Shown: positions 20,602-32,010 of the stretch, piece after piece
How the letters are laid out: each line of letters opens with the position of its first letter
Position numbering within the stretch: the first letter of the stretch is position 1
Origin: Artemisia argyi
Taxonomy: Eukaryota; Streptophyta; Magnoliopsida; Asterales; Asteraceae
Direction of reading: 5' to 3'
DNA: 64,000 nt
Assembly (NCBI GenBank): GCA_030686995.1
Contig: CM060703.1
Location: forward strand, 6,368,597-6,432,596
Translations under genes and position numbers: made by a program
Notes under the pieces: generated by a model
Databases searched by the model: none
Told to the model about the DNA's origin: nothing
What the model saw: only the letters and a program-made list of their open reading frames with translations

Positions 20602-21717
20602 GTAACCATTCTGTCTATTCTTTCATAAGTGTAACTTTCAAATTCATCTTTGTTATAGAGTTTTCTTGATGAAGATATACAACTTTTGTTTGATAATAAA
20701 AAGTTCTGGTAAGAAAAAATTTGTTAACCTCTTTGATAACTGGTAATGTTCAGGCAGAGTAATGATGATTGAATGAATGAGCCCATGTACCCATTTAAAT
20801 ATATAACCCTTAAATAAATGAAAGCAAATTTTTTGAAAGAAAGTTTATGAGCAAAACTTGTAACTTAAAAGTGAAATCTTAAAATATTTTACCGTGATCT
20901 TAAAGTAGCGAAGTCATTTTTATATATCACTTTTATTAATTTTTTAAATCATTGTCACTTTTTTGATTTGTTCATATTAGTATGTTAAGCGGGTCATAAA
21001 CGGATTACATAGCTTTTCAGATTCAGGTAGGGGCCAACTTTTTTGACATGATTAAAAAACCTGCCGAGTTTGGATTGAGGGTTATACCGGCTAGACCGCT
21101 AACCTGATTCGATTACTACCCGTGCTAAATACATCCGAGGCGGACAATTCCTAGATTCTATACACGAATGGACTTTATAATTAATAAAAACATGACAAAC
21201 TCTTAGTAAGTTACAAGAGACCAACCCCCTCTCCTTTGGAAAAACCGACGAATCCTAAAAAAACCCCCCCTAAATCACGATTTTTTTTCTTGAACCCTAA
21301 TCAAATCCTACTGCATTTTGTTGATCGATCATGAGTATGATTTGACTCTATTAATTCATAAGCATGATTTTTTTCAAATCTACTTAGGGTTTTCTTTACT
21401 CGTTTTAGGGTTGGTATAAAATGATTTTAGGGTTTCAAATGTATCATTATTCTGTCATTTCACTTTTGATTTCTTCTGATTATATCGGCTTTTGATTGAC
21501 TAACGTTTTCTTGTTAAATGTTTGTGTACTTAATCCATGTTACTATAACAGAAAATGTGTCTTTTAGTTGGTTTTAGGGCTTAGAATATCTTGTCATTGT
21601 GTGTCTAACATTGTATTGATTTAGGGCTACGTAGATACTTTGGGTTTGATTGGATAGTGTTTAAATGAAGTTGGGATTCTTAGATTCAGGAAGGAGAGGG
21701 GCGGAAGAAAGAAGGAT
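20602..21717. other. spacer and LINE 5' region
   Basis: Continuation of the copy D intron relic for a short distance, then sequence without recognised genes. The part from about 21190 (aaccctaatc, tagggtttt words) looks like a 5' untranslated leader of the LINE ORF1 that follows. Confidence 0.4.
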
Positions 21718-23396
21718 ATGAATAAAGAAACAATCGAAACGAATGTTATAGGTTCCTCAACAAAGAATAACAATGATGCTGTTAATGGGACTAAGGAGGA
21801 CATGATATTTATTGTTGCAAAGATTCATGATAAAGAACGTCAAATGCTTGAAGGTAAGCTCGTGTTAGTTGGGTACCTCTAAAACCTTTAAATGCCGTTG
21901 GTCAAGCTATTGCTATGGATCTCTTTCCATGCTTGTCAGACACTTTTGATACCTCTAATACATCTACCAAAGTGGTTACTACTGGTACTAGTGATACTCC
22001 ATCGAATTATGGGGAGGATGATTCAATTAATATGATTAAGAGTAATAAATCGAAAGGTATGGGGCTTGTTTCCTATGCTAATCATTTAAATGGTGAACCA
22101 AGTAAGAAAGTTGCTAATTTTCATACCTTAATCTCCCCGATCGGTACTGGGGCTGATGTTTCCATATCAATAGAATCAGTCCTAGAGATTAAGGAGCATT
22201 TCGAGAACTTTATTTATGGGTTTTTCTGGGCAAGAGAGTTGCGTATCCAGTGGTTGAAAACTATGTTAAGAACGTGTGGAGTAGATTTGGGCTTGTTCTT
22301 ACTATAATGAATTCGAAGGGTATTTTGTTTTTCAAATTCAGTTCTAATATGAGTTTGGAATCAATGGTTGAAAATGAACCATGGTTGGTACGTAATGTGT
22401 CGTTGATTCTTCATAAGTAGTCTCCTTTGGAGAATATGTCTAAGGAAGACTTAAAGAGTGTGCCGGTTTGGGTTAAACTCCATGATGTCCCTATCGCGGT
22501 ATTCACGGATGATGGATTGAGTGTCATTGCTACAAAACTTGGTACCCTATTAATGTTAGATACTTATACAGCCTTGATTTGTATGGAATCACTGGGTCGA
22601 TCTAGTTTAACGAGAATATACTCATGGTGATGTTGAGATCTTGTTGTGGCAGTACCTAAAATTGAAGGTAATGGATATATTTTGCATTCTGAGTATGAGT
22701 GGAAGCCGACTATATGTTCAACTTGTAAGTTATTTAGTCATTCATTGAATCAATGTCCTAAGCAGATTGTTAAAAAAGAAAACCGATTCAGATGTGTTGA
22801 AGAATGGGAAGATGCAAAGGTAAACTGTATTTGAAATGCATATTAGTTCGAAGTCTCACATGGCATATAAACCACTTCAATCTAATAAGAAAACAGAGAC
22901 GACACAAGGGATAACAAAAGGAGTGAATGCTTAAAAAGGTACTAATATTACTACTACTTTGAATTCTTTTCGCTTAAGGAGATATGGTTGGCGTGGATGA
23001 TAGAAGGGGTAATGACCAAAATATTATTGCTGTTGCACAAGAAGCGAATTGTGTAGATGAAAATGGGCAAAAGGATAAACGTATGACCCAAAACACTATT
23101 CGGTCGTTTGATTAGCAATCGAACATTGAAAAGGAGATGAATTTGGAATCGACATCTATGCCTAGTATTTCAATGGGATATCAAGAAGGTAATTCAGATA
23201 GTGAAGTTGAGGAAGGTAGGTGATGAAACCGCTCGATTCATGGCTTCCTTAGCGAAACGAGCTGGAGGTGGTACAAAGGATGCAAGCTTTCTTGATGATG
23301 AAGATTATGATATTTATGATGGTTACGAGAATGATACCTTTGGATTAATCAAACAACAGTTAGTATTCTGTAATGCATTTGATATCACTCTTTGAG
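21718..23396 (+). pseudogene. LINE ORF1 (DUF4283 plus zinc knuckle), degenerate
   Basis: From ATG 21718 broken plus-strand frames resemble Asteraceae LINE ORF1: a middle piece with ENMSKEDLKSVPVWVKLHDV at about 22427-22630 (DUF4283 core), then GNGYILHSEYEWKPTICSTC and a knuckle CSTCKLFSHSLNQC (CX2CX4HX4C) near 22646-22834. Stops and frameshifts separate the parts. The endonuclease and reverse transcriptase ORF2 is missing; only a 3' tail follows at 23.8-24.3 kb. These proteins bind the LINE RNA in functional elements. Not functional here. Confidence 0.75.
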
Positions 23397-23769
23397 GTCA
23401 ACTTATGCGATACTTTTCGAGGTCAACTTATACGATAAGGTTATTGTTGGTGCCATTGTAAGTCAAATGTAATCGTTTCGTTAGTAGTCGGTTTTTTAGT
23501 AGGTTGATAAGTCTGGGTGCTATTCTTATAATAGGTTTGGTTTGAAGCTTATAAGGTGCGTTTGTTTTCGCTTGTTTAAACGGGCTGAGATGTGAAAGTT
23601 CACTCATATTCTATGTACTTAAACGTTTTTTTTTATAGATATACATTTACTAGTGAAACTCTTTAAAGAAAAAGTTCCAAGAGACCTAATAAATAATATG
23701 TTGTATCAACTAGTTGTACTTTTTGCTTTAGTTTTTATATATACTTGATCAACCACTTATCGTTTCTCA

Positions 23770-24087
23770 TGAGGGTGATCAAATTTGTGACCATGTAATT
23801 TAGATGGCTAATGGTTTCTGGGGTGGCATTTCGGAGGTATAGATGTGCACTTTATAAAATGTACCCCATGCAACGGTTATCTTGAATCTTACCAACATCT
23901 CTTTAAGGAATGTTTGATTTCGGTCGATGTTTTGTATCGGATTTTGAGGTGGAGGGCCATGTGGTCAATTGTCCTAACATTATCATTGGCCTACTTTCTT
24001 GGAGTTATTCGATAGTTAACAACAGCCTCTTAAATTTATGCTTCAATGTGGTTGTCAAATACAGACTTTTGGCTGGTCCTTTACACC

Positions 24088-24126
<39 letters not shown>

Positions 24127-24310
24127 GAGTTTGTTTTGATCTAAAACCACCTAAGAAGAAAGAAGGTGTTTTCTTTCTCATGGTTCAGGAGTCAGAAGTT
24201 GATGTCTAATATCGATTTTTGGACGGCGACCCAATAATCTCTTGTATGAATCTAGTGTAATATTTTTCTCTCATGTCATGTTAGTTTTTTCAATGAAAAT
24301 TGCCGTTCAA
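23770..24310 (+). mobile_element. LINE 3' end with zf-RVT remnant
   Basis: A degenerate frame with CNGYLESYQHLFKECLISVDV resembles the zinc-binding C-terminus (zf-RVT) of plant LINE ORF2. It is followed by a 35-nt A run (24091-24125) and a tail ending tcaatgaaaattgccgttcaaaag, the kind of 3' end I recall for these LINEs. It is part of a segmental duplication with 60.9-61.6 kb. Confidence 0.55.
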
Positions 24311-24409
24311 AAGACAAAAATGGATACACAAGAATAGTTGTTAGGGTGCATGTTTACGGTTTTAAAGTGAGTAAGAGTAGGAAGGAAAAAATAAATAAAT
24401 AAAGAATGC

Positions 24410-24465
24410 TACCTTACTGTAATTCTGAAATGATGTGGCCACATTCTTAATTTGATCCATGCATC
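24410..24465 (-). pseudogene. short DUF2431 exon 1 relic
   Basis: The minus strand reads atgtggccacatcatttcag, then a tac-plus-GTAAG-like donor, closely matching the end of exon 1 of copy B (31281-31330). Only about 45 nt are clearly alignable, so this is a weak call. Confidence 0.35.
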
Positions 24466-25089
24466 TTCAGGAGCGTGAGACGGAATTCTGATGATGAGAG
24501 AACTTCCAGGAGATTACATACGAGTATACGACCCAATGTATATTGCCTAACTGAGGTGGATCTTCCATTTTAAAAAACGTCTCCCCAATGTTAATGACTA
24601 AAAAGAAGTTATGGTCAGATGTTGATCACAATGTAAAAATATGCGTTTGGATCATGGATGATCTGGGAGAAGCGATTTGTGGCATAAGCAACATATGGTC
24701 TTGCTGCAATAAGTTTCTCGATACTTCATTGTGTCGGATTTGACAGGATTGTCGATCAAATATATGGTGAATATTGCATTGGTGTGACAATATGAGCCAT
24801 CTTGTGTGTGACAAAGATATCACGAATGTGCTTGCTTTGAGAGAGAAATAAACCATCTTTTGTAAACTAATATGTACCAAGTTACATATACATCATGTAT
24901 ATGCTAATATCAGTCAACTATCGAGGTTAAATTCACATTAGTACATTACTCTATCTCGTAAGTTGAAACCGTTATGTAATATCATTTAAGTATGCGTTGG
25001 GTATGTATTGATTACTCAAATAATCAAATGTGAGATACGTTATACCCCGTATGTTTTATTGTTATATTAAACAAAGTCTTTCGTTTTTC

Positions 25090-25420
25090 ATTAAAAAAAG
25101 TTAAATTATTAAAAAAAAAAAAAAAAAAAAAATATCATACTTGTCACTATTTCTTTTTGTGGGTAGCGAACAAATTTTTTTGCTTTTGTGAGAATTTTTC
25201 TTTCAAATTCATCCTTTTTATGGTAGTATGTGACATTTTTGTCCTTCGGAAAAATTTTCAATTAGCTAATAGAAACAAAAATGTTAAAAAATTTCGCAAA
25301 ATACTTTAAGAATGATGAATCTAAAAGAAAAGTACCTATAAAAACAAAAAAAATTATTCGCTACCCACAAAAAAAATTAGTGGCAAGTATAATACTTTTT
25401 TTAATTATTTGCTTTTAAAA
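25090..25420. mobile_element. fold-back element related to the 53480 MULE
   Basis: Left arm atcatacttgtcactatttc, then tttttgtgggtagcgaac; right arm inverse gtattatacttgccact with the same gtgggtagcgaa word. The same words occur in the terminal repeats of the Pack-MULE-like element at 53480-54552. Ends and duplication not determined. Confidence 0.5.
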
Positions 25421-27224
25421 AAATATATAAAAAAAATAAAAAAATAAATAAAAAATAACAAGACAGAAGATACCATCCTTTGGCATCTCGTCATTTGGGG
25501 GTATTTGATATAGTTTTTGCTGTTTAAAACAAAAGTTATATTAACGCGGTTTATTAATTTAACAGGAATGAAGATTTCTTTTCGATCCGTCTATGAAGTA
25601 GGTGAGAAGAAAACCAATATATCAACAACCGAAAAAAAAAATTAAAAATGACTTTAGATATTAATTAAATATGACTTCAATATCAATATATTCTAATTAA
25701 AGCAATAAAAAAAGACCATTATACTATTATATATTTTCCTCTACCTCTTCCTTAGACCATGTTTTAACAAGAAGCACTTAGCTTCTCTAGCTATACGTTG
25801 AAAACAGGGAAATGATGAGCCTTTAGTTTTCTCGAAGCGGGTTTTTCCCAGCCGGTATTCATCAAGTCAGGGTGAATGCATATGGCTTTACCATTTGGTT
25901 CTCTGAGCAAGTCACGTCCATGAGTCGCACTGTGGTTTGGATGGCTAAGAACCGATCGAGTATATACATAGAAAGCTCTTAAAGTCAGCAAGTTATTTCG
26001 TCGAGCTATACAAAGCCAATCTATTCCTCACTCCGGTTTTATAACACATGTAATCAAGTAAATTTTCTTTCTCCAAATTGACACCAATCGTTTTTTTTAA
26101 GTCAATCAATCAAATTATTAGATATATAAGTAAGGGTATTCACGTGTTTCAACGGCAGGTACCCTGAAATAAAATTTTTCTATAAATAATGTATTTTAGT
26201 TTATTATGTTCTTTTTGACAATTTAAATTTAAGGATGTCGAGAATTTCGTTTATCCCGTGCCCGTTCGGGCCGGCCCGTCCCGTTGGGGCTCGAGCTTGT
26301 TTGGCCTGTGCCCGTTCGGGCCGAGCCCTTTTGACCCGTTGCGCGTTCAGACTTGAATATTTGTATAATGTGATTTATTATTTCTATTAGTGACATTTAA
26401 TAATTGTGTTTGAGTTTGTTGCATAATATGTTTAAGAAGTTGTATTTCTTATGTGAGGGTTGTTTTAATAACTGCATTAAGTATGTTTATTCACCAGTTA
26501 ATTAATTGACTACATTAAATATCTTGACCACATTAATTGTATTTTAGTTGTGTTTTAATTGTATTTCTTACTATGATAATTAGTTGTACTTTGATCTTAA
26601 ACACTTGTAATTGTATTTAATGTTAGAAAAGTTGTTTTAATTACTTGTACTTTTAGCTTTATAACTTGAATTGATGAATTTTAAAAGTTTTTAATTTAAA
26701 TAGGCCTAATGCTTTTATAAAATGATTTAAAATCGTAAGATTATTAATTTGGCCCACCAGTTTTCCACATTATTTCACATCTTTGCTTATTGTTTCCCTC
26801 AATGTTTCAAAATCCGGTTTTTTCATTGACCTGAATTAATCGTCGGCTCATTAGGTCAATAGTTCAACCGGTTGAACTGCCGCGTCAAACTGGTTCTATA
26901 CATTTATATACTTGTTTTTTTCTTTATTTAGTAAGAAGTGTCAAGTATTGCATAATCTCATAATTTATCCAATTTTATTCCTACATCTAAATGAACAGAT
27001 GAAAAAAATTAAGACTTACTGATAAGCTTTGTTTTTAAGTTCTATATCTATAATTATTTTAAACTTGTTCCATTTTCAAAATCTGCCTTAAATAAACAAA
27101 TCACATGCATAAGGTTATAAATGATATACGTATGAAGTATAAACATTGTTTGATGTAAGTCAAATGTTATAACTGAAAAATAAAGAATCAAAAAGTACGG
27201 TGTTTTCTAAATAATATGCCCATC
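25421..27224. other. spacer with short GC-motif fragments
   Basis: No gene recognised. At about 26240-26345 there is a GGGCC/GCCCGTTCGGG-rich fragment. From 26800 a truncated CAATGTTT element starts (see separate entry). The open stretch at 25791-25991 (minus) has no recognisable relative. Confidence 0.4.
26800..26900. mobile_element. truncated CAATGTTTT-family MULE fragment
   Basis: Starts CAATGTTTCAAAATCCGG and continues with GGTCAATAG / TCAACCGGTTGAAC words as in the intact members at 29616 and 41467. The other end is missing. Confidence 0.45.
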
Positions 27225-27887
27225 AGAGATTGGGGATCGCAACGGGGCGGGTTTGGGGCGGGGTGGCCATTCTCATCCTCAAACCCGATCACAAAAGTTC
27301 TCCCCAAACCCGCGATTCTCATCGGGATCTAATCGGGGCGCCCCGTTGGGGCGTGATGGTCCCCAAACCCGCCCCGTATTAATCAGGGATCTTATCGGGG
27401 TGTTCTCTTTTGGAGCAATTCTCGATCAAAGCCGCACCATTTCATATTTATTGTTATTTTTCGACCGTCAACAATAACTTGAAGAAATTTATTAATAATC
27501 AATTACAAACAAGCCTTATTTACTTTTCAGTTATAGTATTATACATAAATAATGATAAATTATATTGACAAAAATTAAAACTTAAAAATATGACACTAAA
27601 CAAGTTTCCATAATCATAATTTTGCATTCTTACAATATAAAAAAGCTAACAATATTAGAGTAATGTTTTTTTATTACGTAAATACTAACAAAATACTTTA
27701 TACGTATAGATATATTTGTATATGTGTATATATTAATCGGGCGGAGCAGGGCGGGTCAAGGATTCCCCGCTCCCCGCATTAAACCCGATTAAAATCCCCG
27801 TATAATCCCTAAACCCGCCCCGTAACCCGATTAGCATGCCCCGCCTCGCACCAATTAGTTCAGATTTCGGGTTTTTTTTCCATCTCT
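27225..27887. mobile_element. hAT-like element with GGGGCGGGTTTGG motifs at both ends
   Basis: Outer AGAGATTGGGGAT and inverse (reading AGAGATGGAAA) ends bracket two GC-rich blocks (27240-27390, 27735-27850) made of CGGGGCGGG / CCCCGAAACCC-like words in opposite orientations around an AT-rich core. A target duplication could not be fixed. Confidence 0.45.
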
Positions 27888-29615
27888 ATATCAGACAAAC
27901 TAATCCATTTTTACATGGCAAACTAAAAGCAACGTAAATTAAAGCGAAACAAAAATAGAACCATTTATGCAAAAAGTTTTACAACCGTTTCAAAATAAAT
28001 GTTTGCTTTATAAATAGAGAGTTTTAAAATTTTTACAGTAACTAACTATACATTTGATTAATCAAATATCATATTCACTTATGAAAGTCTCTTTTGATTA
28101 GATAAAATGCAAAATGAATATTTATTTTGAGATATCTAAGGTAGAACATATCTAATTAACTACAACTAATTTAATAGGACAAATGTCATTAAAACACGAT
28201 ATATATTTTGTTCTAATTGTTGAAAAAGTCACTATATTTTTTCTTTTGTTGAGTTAGCCACTAAATTACAGTTTAACTACTCAAAAAGATATTTTCTTTC
28301 TTCCCCGAACTTGCACAACGTCGCCCACCTCCCATTTCTAGCCATAGAAACAGACTCGTACACAAACGAGCCAGGATTTGCAAATTAACACAACCACCTT
28401 TTTCAGCTTGGATTTGTAAAACACTCACACATACACATGCAGTTTTGACTTTTGACACAAATGTGTGTGTTCCCTAATGTGTTGAGTCGATATGCATATT
28501 AATATATGTTAAACTGGTGGCGTTGTGGAGGTTGCCAGAATGTATGTAAATGGTGACGGAAAGTCAGCTAAGTATGGTGGTGGTGTTCTTGACTATGAAA
28601 AGAAGTGTGGTTCTTTTGACAATTTGAGTATAAAACACATAGGATTTTTGTTTATGACGTTTGCCCTAACTGATACGTACCATATATGGCTCAGTATTTT
28701 GTGATTTTTAGCAAAAAGCTTTTTAAACCAATTTACCCATTTACTTCTTCCGTCTCAAAATTATTGTTAGGTGACAAAAATCACCAAGTTTAATAAAAGT
28801 AGTACAATTATAAATCTCAACCACTCAAATAGAATATTCTTTCGGTACATTTTTTTTTACTTAAAATAGAATGTGGACAATTATTTTGAGACGTATAAAA
28901 AAAAATGTGAACGATAATTTCGAGACGGATAGAGTAGTATTTACTATTTAGCATTAGGATTTAGCATTTTTACTTTGTTTAAATACTATTTTTCTAAATA
29001 CTCATTTCTCGAGTATTATCATTTAGTATTTTTTTTTTTAAATATTATTTTTATAATTACAGCTATATTACTAAACACGTTTTTGTAAAACAAATAACCA
29101 TTGTTAACCGCTATTGTTAACTGCTACTGAAATCTACCATCGCTCATAAACATACCCATGTTTCATTGTTTGGTCCTTGTGTTTATGCATGCACTTATAT
29201 TTTTATTTGTTATTTAAGTTGTAATTTTGCTTTGAAGAAATAGGAATGGAAAAGAAAGCTAGTTATCAAATCAGTCTCTTATCCAGTTTTTATGAGATAG
29301 ATCACCTCAAATAGGTCACTTAGCATAACACTAGAAGATTAATCATTAAACTACTAATTTCTTCAAATCTTTGACCCTTTAACACAAATTAATTAACACA
29401 CAAAGAATATTTGGTTCCACATGCGTCTCTAGCTCCTCATAAAGTCAACTTTTTTAACTTTTTCAACCTACATACGTTCATAAAGCAATTATAAGTAGCA
29501 AGTGCAACGTAAACAAAATCGATATTTTCCATTGCATTTGATTAAGAGAGAAACCCGAAACTTAAATTATTCCTGAGCATGATTCATGAAATGGGTCTCG
29601 AAAGATGGTGAAGAC
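27888..29615. other. intergenic spacer, no gene seen
   Basis: AT-rich. Around 28760-28940 there is an imperfect inverted repeat with aaaattattgttaggtgac and gataatttcgagacgg, probably a decayed MITE. The last 150 bp match the 3' flank of copy A (200-425). Confidence 0.4.
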
Positions 29616-30091
29616 CAATGTTTTAAAAATCAGGTCTCTTGAATCGACTCGGTCGAGTCACCGGGTAACTATGTCATCGGTTCAACCGGTTTGACCATTG
29701 GGTAACCCGGTTTTCCATCTATGTAGATTGCAATATTCGACCACCAAACAATTATAAAACCTTTAATGTTTAACATCAAACATACATTATTACACCTAAA
29801 AAGTTCAATACCAATAACATAATAGGTTTATAAAACATATATTATACAATACCAAACACATACAAGTTTTAAAGCTAAAAATAACATTATCAATCATCAC
29901 AATCAATACAAACTTATCATATATATTTTGTACATAAAATTAAAAAGATAAATATCAAATACGGGCAACTTTAGTGAACTGTGTTGACATGTGTCACATG
30001 AAACTCGGTTTTGAAGCCTGGTTTCTGTTTAGCCCCTTTTTTCAGCCAAAAGCGGTTCAACCGGCCAAGTCGAACTGGGTTTCAAAACACT
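29616..30091. mobile_element. MULE MITE, CAATGTTTT family, member 1
   Basis: CAATGTTTTAAAAATCAGG...GGGTTTCAAAACACT, flanked by GGTGAAGAC (29607-29615) and GTTGAAGAC (30092-30100). The 3' flank of DUF2431 copy A has the site unfilled at 417-425 (GGTGAAGAC), which dates the insertion after the gene duplication. The ends carry GGTTCAACCGGTTTGACC-type words. Confidence 0.8.
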
Positions 30092-30154
30092 GTTGAAGAC
30101 AGCTCTCCGTAGCACACGTACAGAAACTGCCTCCAAAGCTAGATGGTAAGTTTA

Positions 30155-31464
30155 TCACATAATCTTCTTAAACTTGAACTTTGCGCTTTCTCTTAGCTTG
30201 AATGGCTTGTCAGCATCTCGCCCAGCACCCCTCTTGTTTTCGTATCCTGGGTAGTCCTCTATATGAAAGGCACAAGTGTCGAAATGCTCCAAGCCTGCCT
30301 CATTCGCCAACTGAGGCAGGTTCCACACGTTGTAAGGATAGTTAGTTTGATGAGTCACATGCACCTCGCCTTGTGGGCTCAACAATGTTGCGGCGTTCTC
30401 GAAAAAGCTTCTCATCAAAGCTCGGTGCGCCCTACGTCAATACATGCAATGTTTATAATTACTTAACTCACGAAAATTGATTAGGGATGGTTCATTTTAA
30501 CGTATTAATTCAACATTCAAAAAATAGCTAATAGGTGCTCACGCAATGACTCTTCTGTCAGTTTCAGCACCAAGAAATCCGGCGTGAGGAAAGTTGAAGA
30601 TGATCCTATCAAAATGCTTTCCAAGAAGCCTCGGATCGTTTTCCATGGTCCTTCCATCTACCTCAAAGAGGACTGTAGCACCAGAGTTGAATAAGTTGTC
30701 GACGTGTTTTTCTGCATCCTTGTACATTCTGGTCACGTTATCTGGATAAATAACCAAATTTAGATAAAAGAAGACCAAACTTAATTTTGGTCCAAAAATG
30801 TGCTTATCTATTTATTACAACATTACATGCACCGTGTATTCTGAGGAGATTGGTAATTGGAGCAGTAGTGTATTTTGTTTGGCAAGAAAGGATGGAATGA
30901 TGTTTATGCAAAGTAAAAGGGATGAAGAGAATCCGGTACAAATTATTACTGAAACTGTGAAACTAAGGATGATGAGTTTTAGAGTGAAAGAATCTAAAGC
31001 CGTTAGAGATCATGTTGTAGTGTTATGGAATACTCAGTTGCAAAGTACATGTAGCTTAGTAGTATGTGGATGTAGCTGCAGTTTAAGAATTCTAGTAAGA
31101 ATAAAAGTTGTAATGGGGGTATAGAATAGTATGTGCTGAATGCTTTTGTCAGCAAAGCATGATTATTTCTAAAAATGTCTTATGGTAAACATGGGAATGT
31201 CCATGGCTATCATTTGGAACTTTATTTAGATAATGTTTTATCAAAACCCATAGATATGCAAGAAAAAACAGAATGCTTACAGTATGTTTGAAATGATGTG
31301 GCCACAATCTTTGAGCCATCGTTGCGGGCTTTAACTAGACCATCAGAAAAGCTAAAGCTCCCATCTCCAAGGAGCAATACTGTGAGATTAGTTGGATACT
31401 CAGCTAACCATTCGCTGACAAACTGTTGATCAGTAATTGGTGAGGATGTGTTATGGGAAACCAT
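30155..31464 (-). CDS. DUF2431 (Bmt5-like) family protein, three exons, copy B
   Basis: Exons on the minus strand 31464-31281, 30741-30543 and 30431-30155 (184, 199, 277 nt; 219 residues), with GTAAGC and GTGAGC donors and CAG and TAG acceptors. Contains VLLLGDGSFSFSDGL (about residues 29-43), FDRIIFNFPHAGF, and DYPGYENKRGAGRDADKPF. The GDGSFSFS motif is closer to the family consensus than in copy A. The start lies behind the same GA-rich leader. The 3' flank is shared with copy A, but a MULE MITE (29616-30091) sits about 60 bp beyond the stop codon. Function as an rRNA uridine methyltransferase is inferred from yeast Bmt5 only. Confidence 0.82.
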
Positions 31465-31680
31465 TGTGTGAGAGAGACAGAGAGACAGAGAGATTATAAG
31501 GAAAAGGATGAGTTACGTCTTTTCTAGCATGTACATTTATAGGGTAGTTTGGTACATGAGTTATGGAAATGTACAATTCGATATTCCATATATGGTGTGA
31601 AGTGATAGTAGAGATCGACAAACACTTTAGGCCAAATTCTTAAAATTAAAGTCAGTGTCCACAAAATCCATTGGGTATAG
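31465..31680. promoter_or_regulatory. upstream region of copy B
   Basis: GA-rich leader (gagagacagagagacagagag) immediately before the start codon, shared in type with copy A. No clear TATA box assigned. Confidence 0.3.
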
Positions 31681-31681
31681 G

Positions 31682-32010
31682 GTTTATTCTTGTGGGACCT
31701 TTTGATTAATCTTTTGAAGATGTGCATGATATAGTCTTATAGAGTTTAATCTTTTGAAGATGCATGATATATAGTCTTATAGAGTTTACTCTTGTGGGAC
31801 CTTTTGGTTAATATTTTGAAGATGCATGATATAGTCTTATAGAGTTTATTCTTGTGGGACCTTTTTTGGTTAATATTTTGAAGATGCATGATATAGTCTA
31901 ATATCGTTTATTCTTGTGGGACCTTTTTTGGTTAATATTTTGAAGATGCATGATATAGTCTTATATCGTTTATTCTTGTGGGACCTTTTTTGGTTAATAT
32001 TTTGAAGATG
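31682..32010. repeat. tandem repeat, about 62-bp unit, five copies
   Basis: Units contain gtttattcttgtgggacc, ttggttaatattttgaagatg and catgatatagtcttat. The first units are shortened and more diverged. Confidence 0.8.

Larger units (their letters stand above)
18490..20610. repeat. inverted duplication with an extra tandem copy
   Basis: Left arm 18490-19435 (containing copy C exon 1 and a hAT-like insert) is the inverse of right arm 19736-20610 (containing copy D exon 1 and a solo LTR). Between them 19436-19735 is a partial direct copy of the right arm. Shared words include aagtaagcatg, gaggtaagctagtgaatc, ctctataactaaga and ctccaaaat. A diverged piece of the same repeat is at about 60690-60910. 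Confidence 0.8.
23761..25080. repeat. segmental duplication, copy 1 (partner 60921-62460)
   Basis: Collinear similarity over more than 1 kb including the LINE 3' tail, the flank with a DUF2431-like relic, and the stretch gatatcacgaatgtgcttgctttgagagag. Because non-LINE flanks are shared, both copies come from one duplication rather than two LINE insertions. Confidence 0.75.

Noticed and set aside
25791..25991. 66-codon minus-strand frame with GRDLLREPNGKAICIHPDL
   Set aside because: It looks protein-like, but I recognise no family and see no exon partner, so I did not call a gene.
30798..31124. 108-codon plus-strand open frame inside copy B intron 1
   Set aside because: It is antisense within an intron whose borders are supported by copy A, and it has no recognisable domain.
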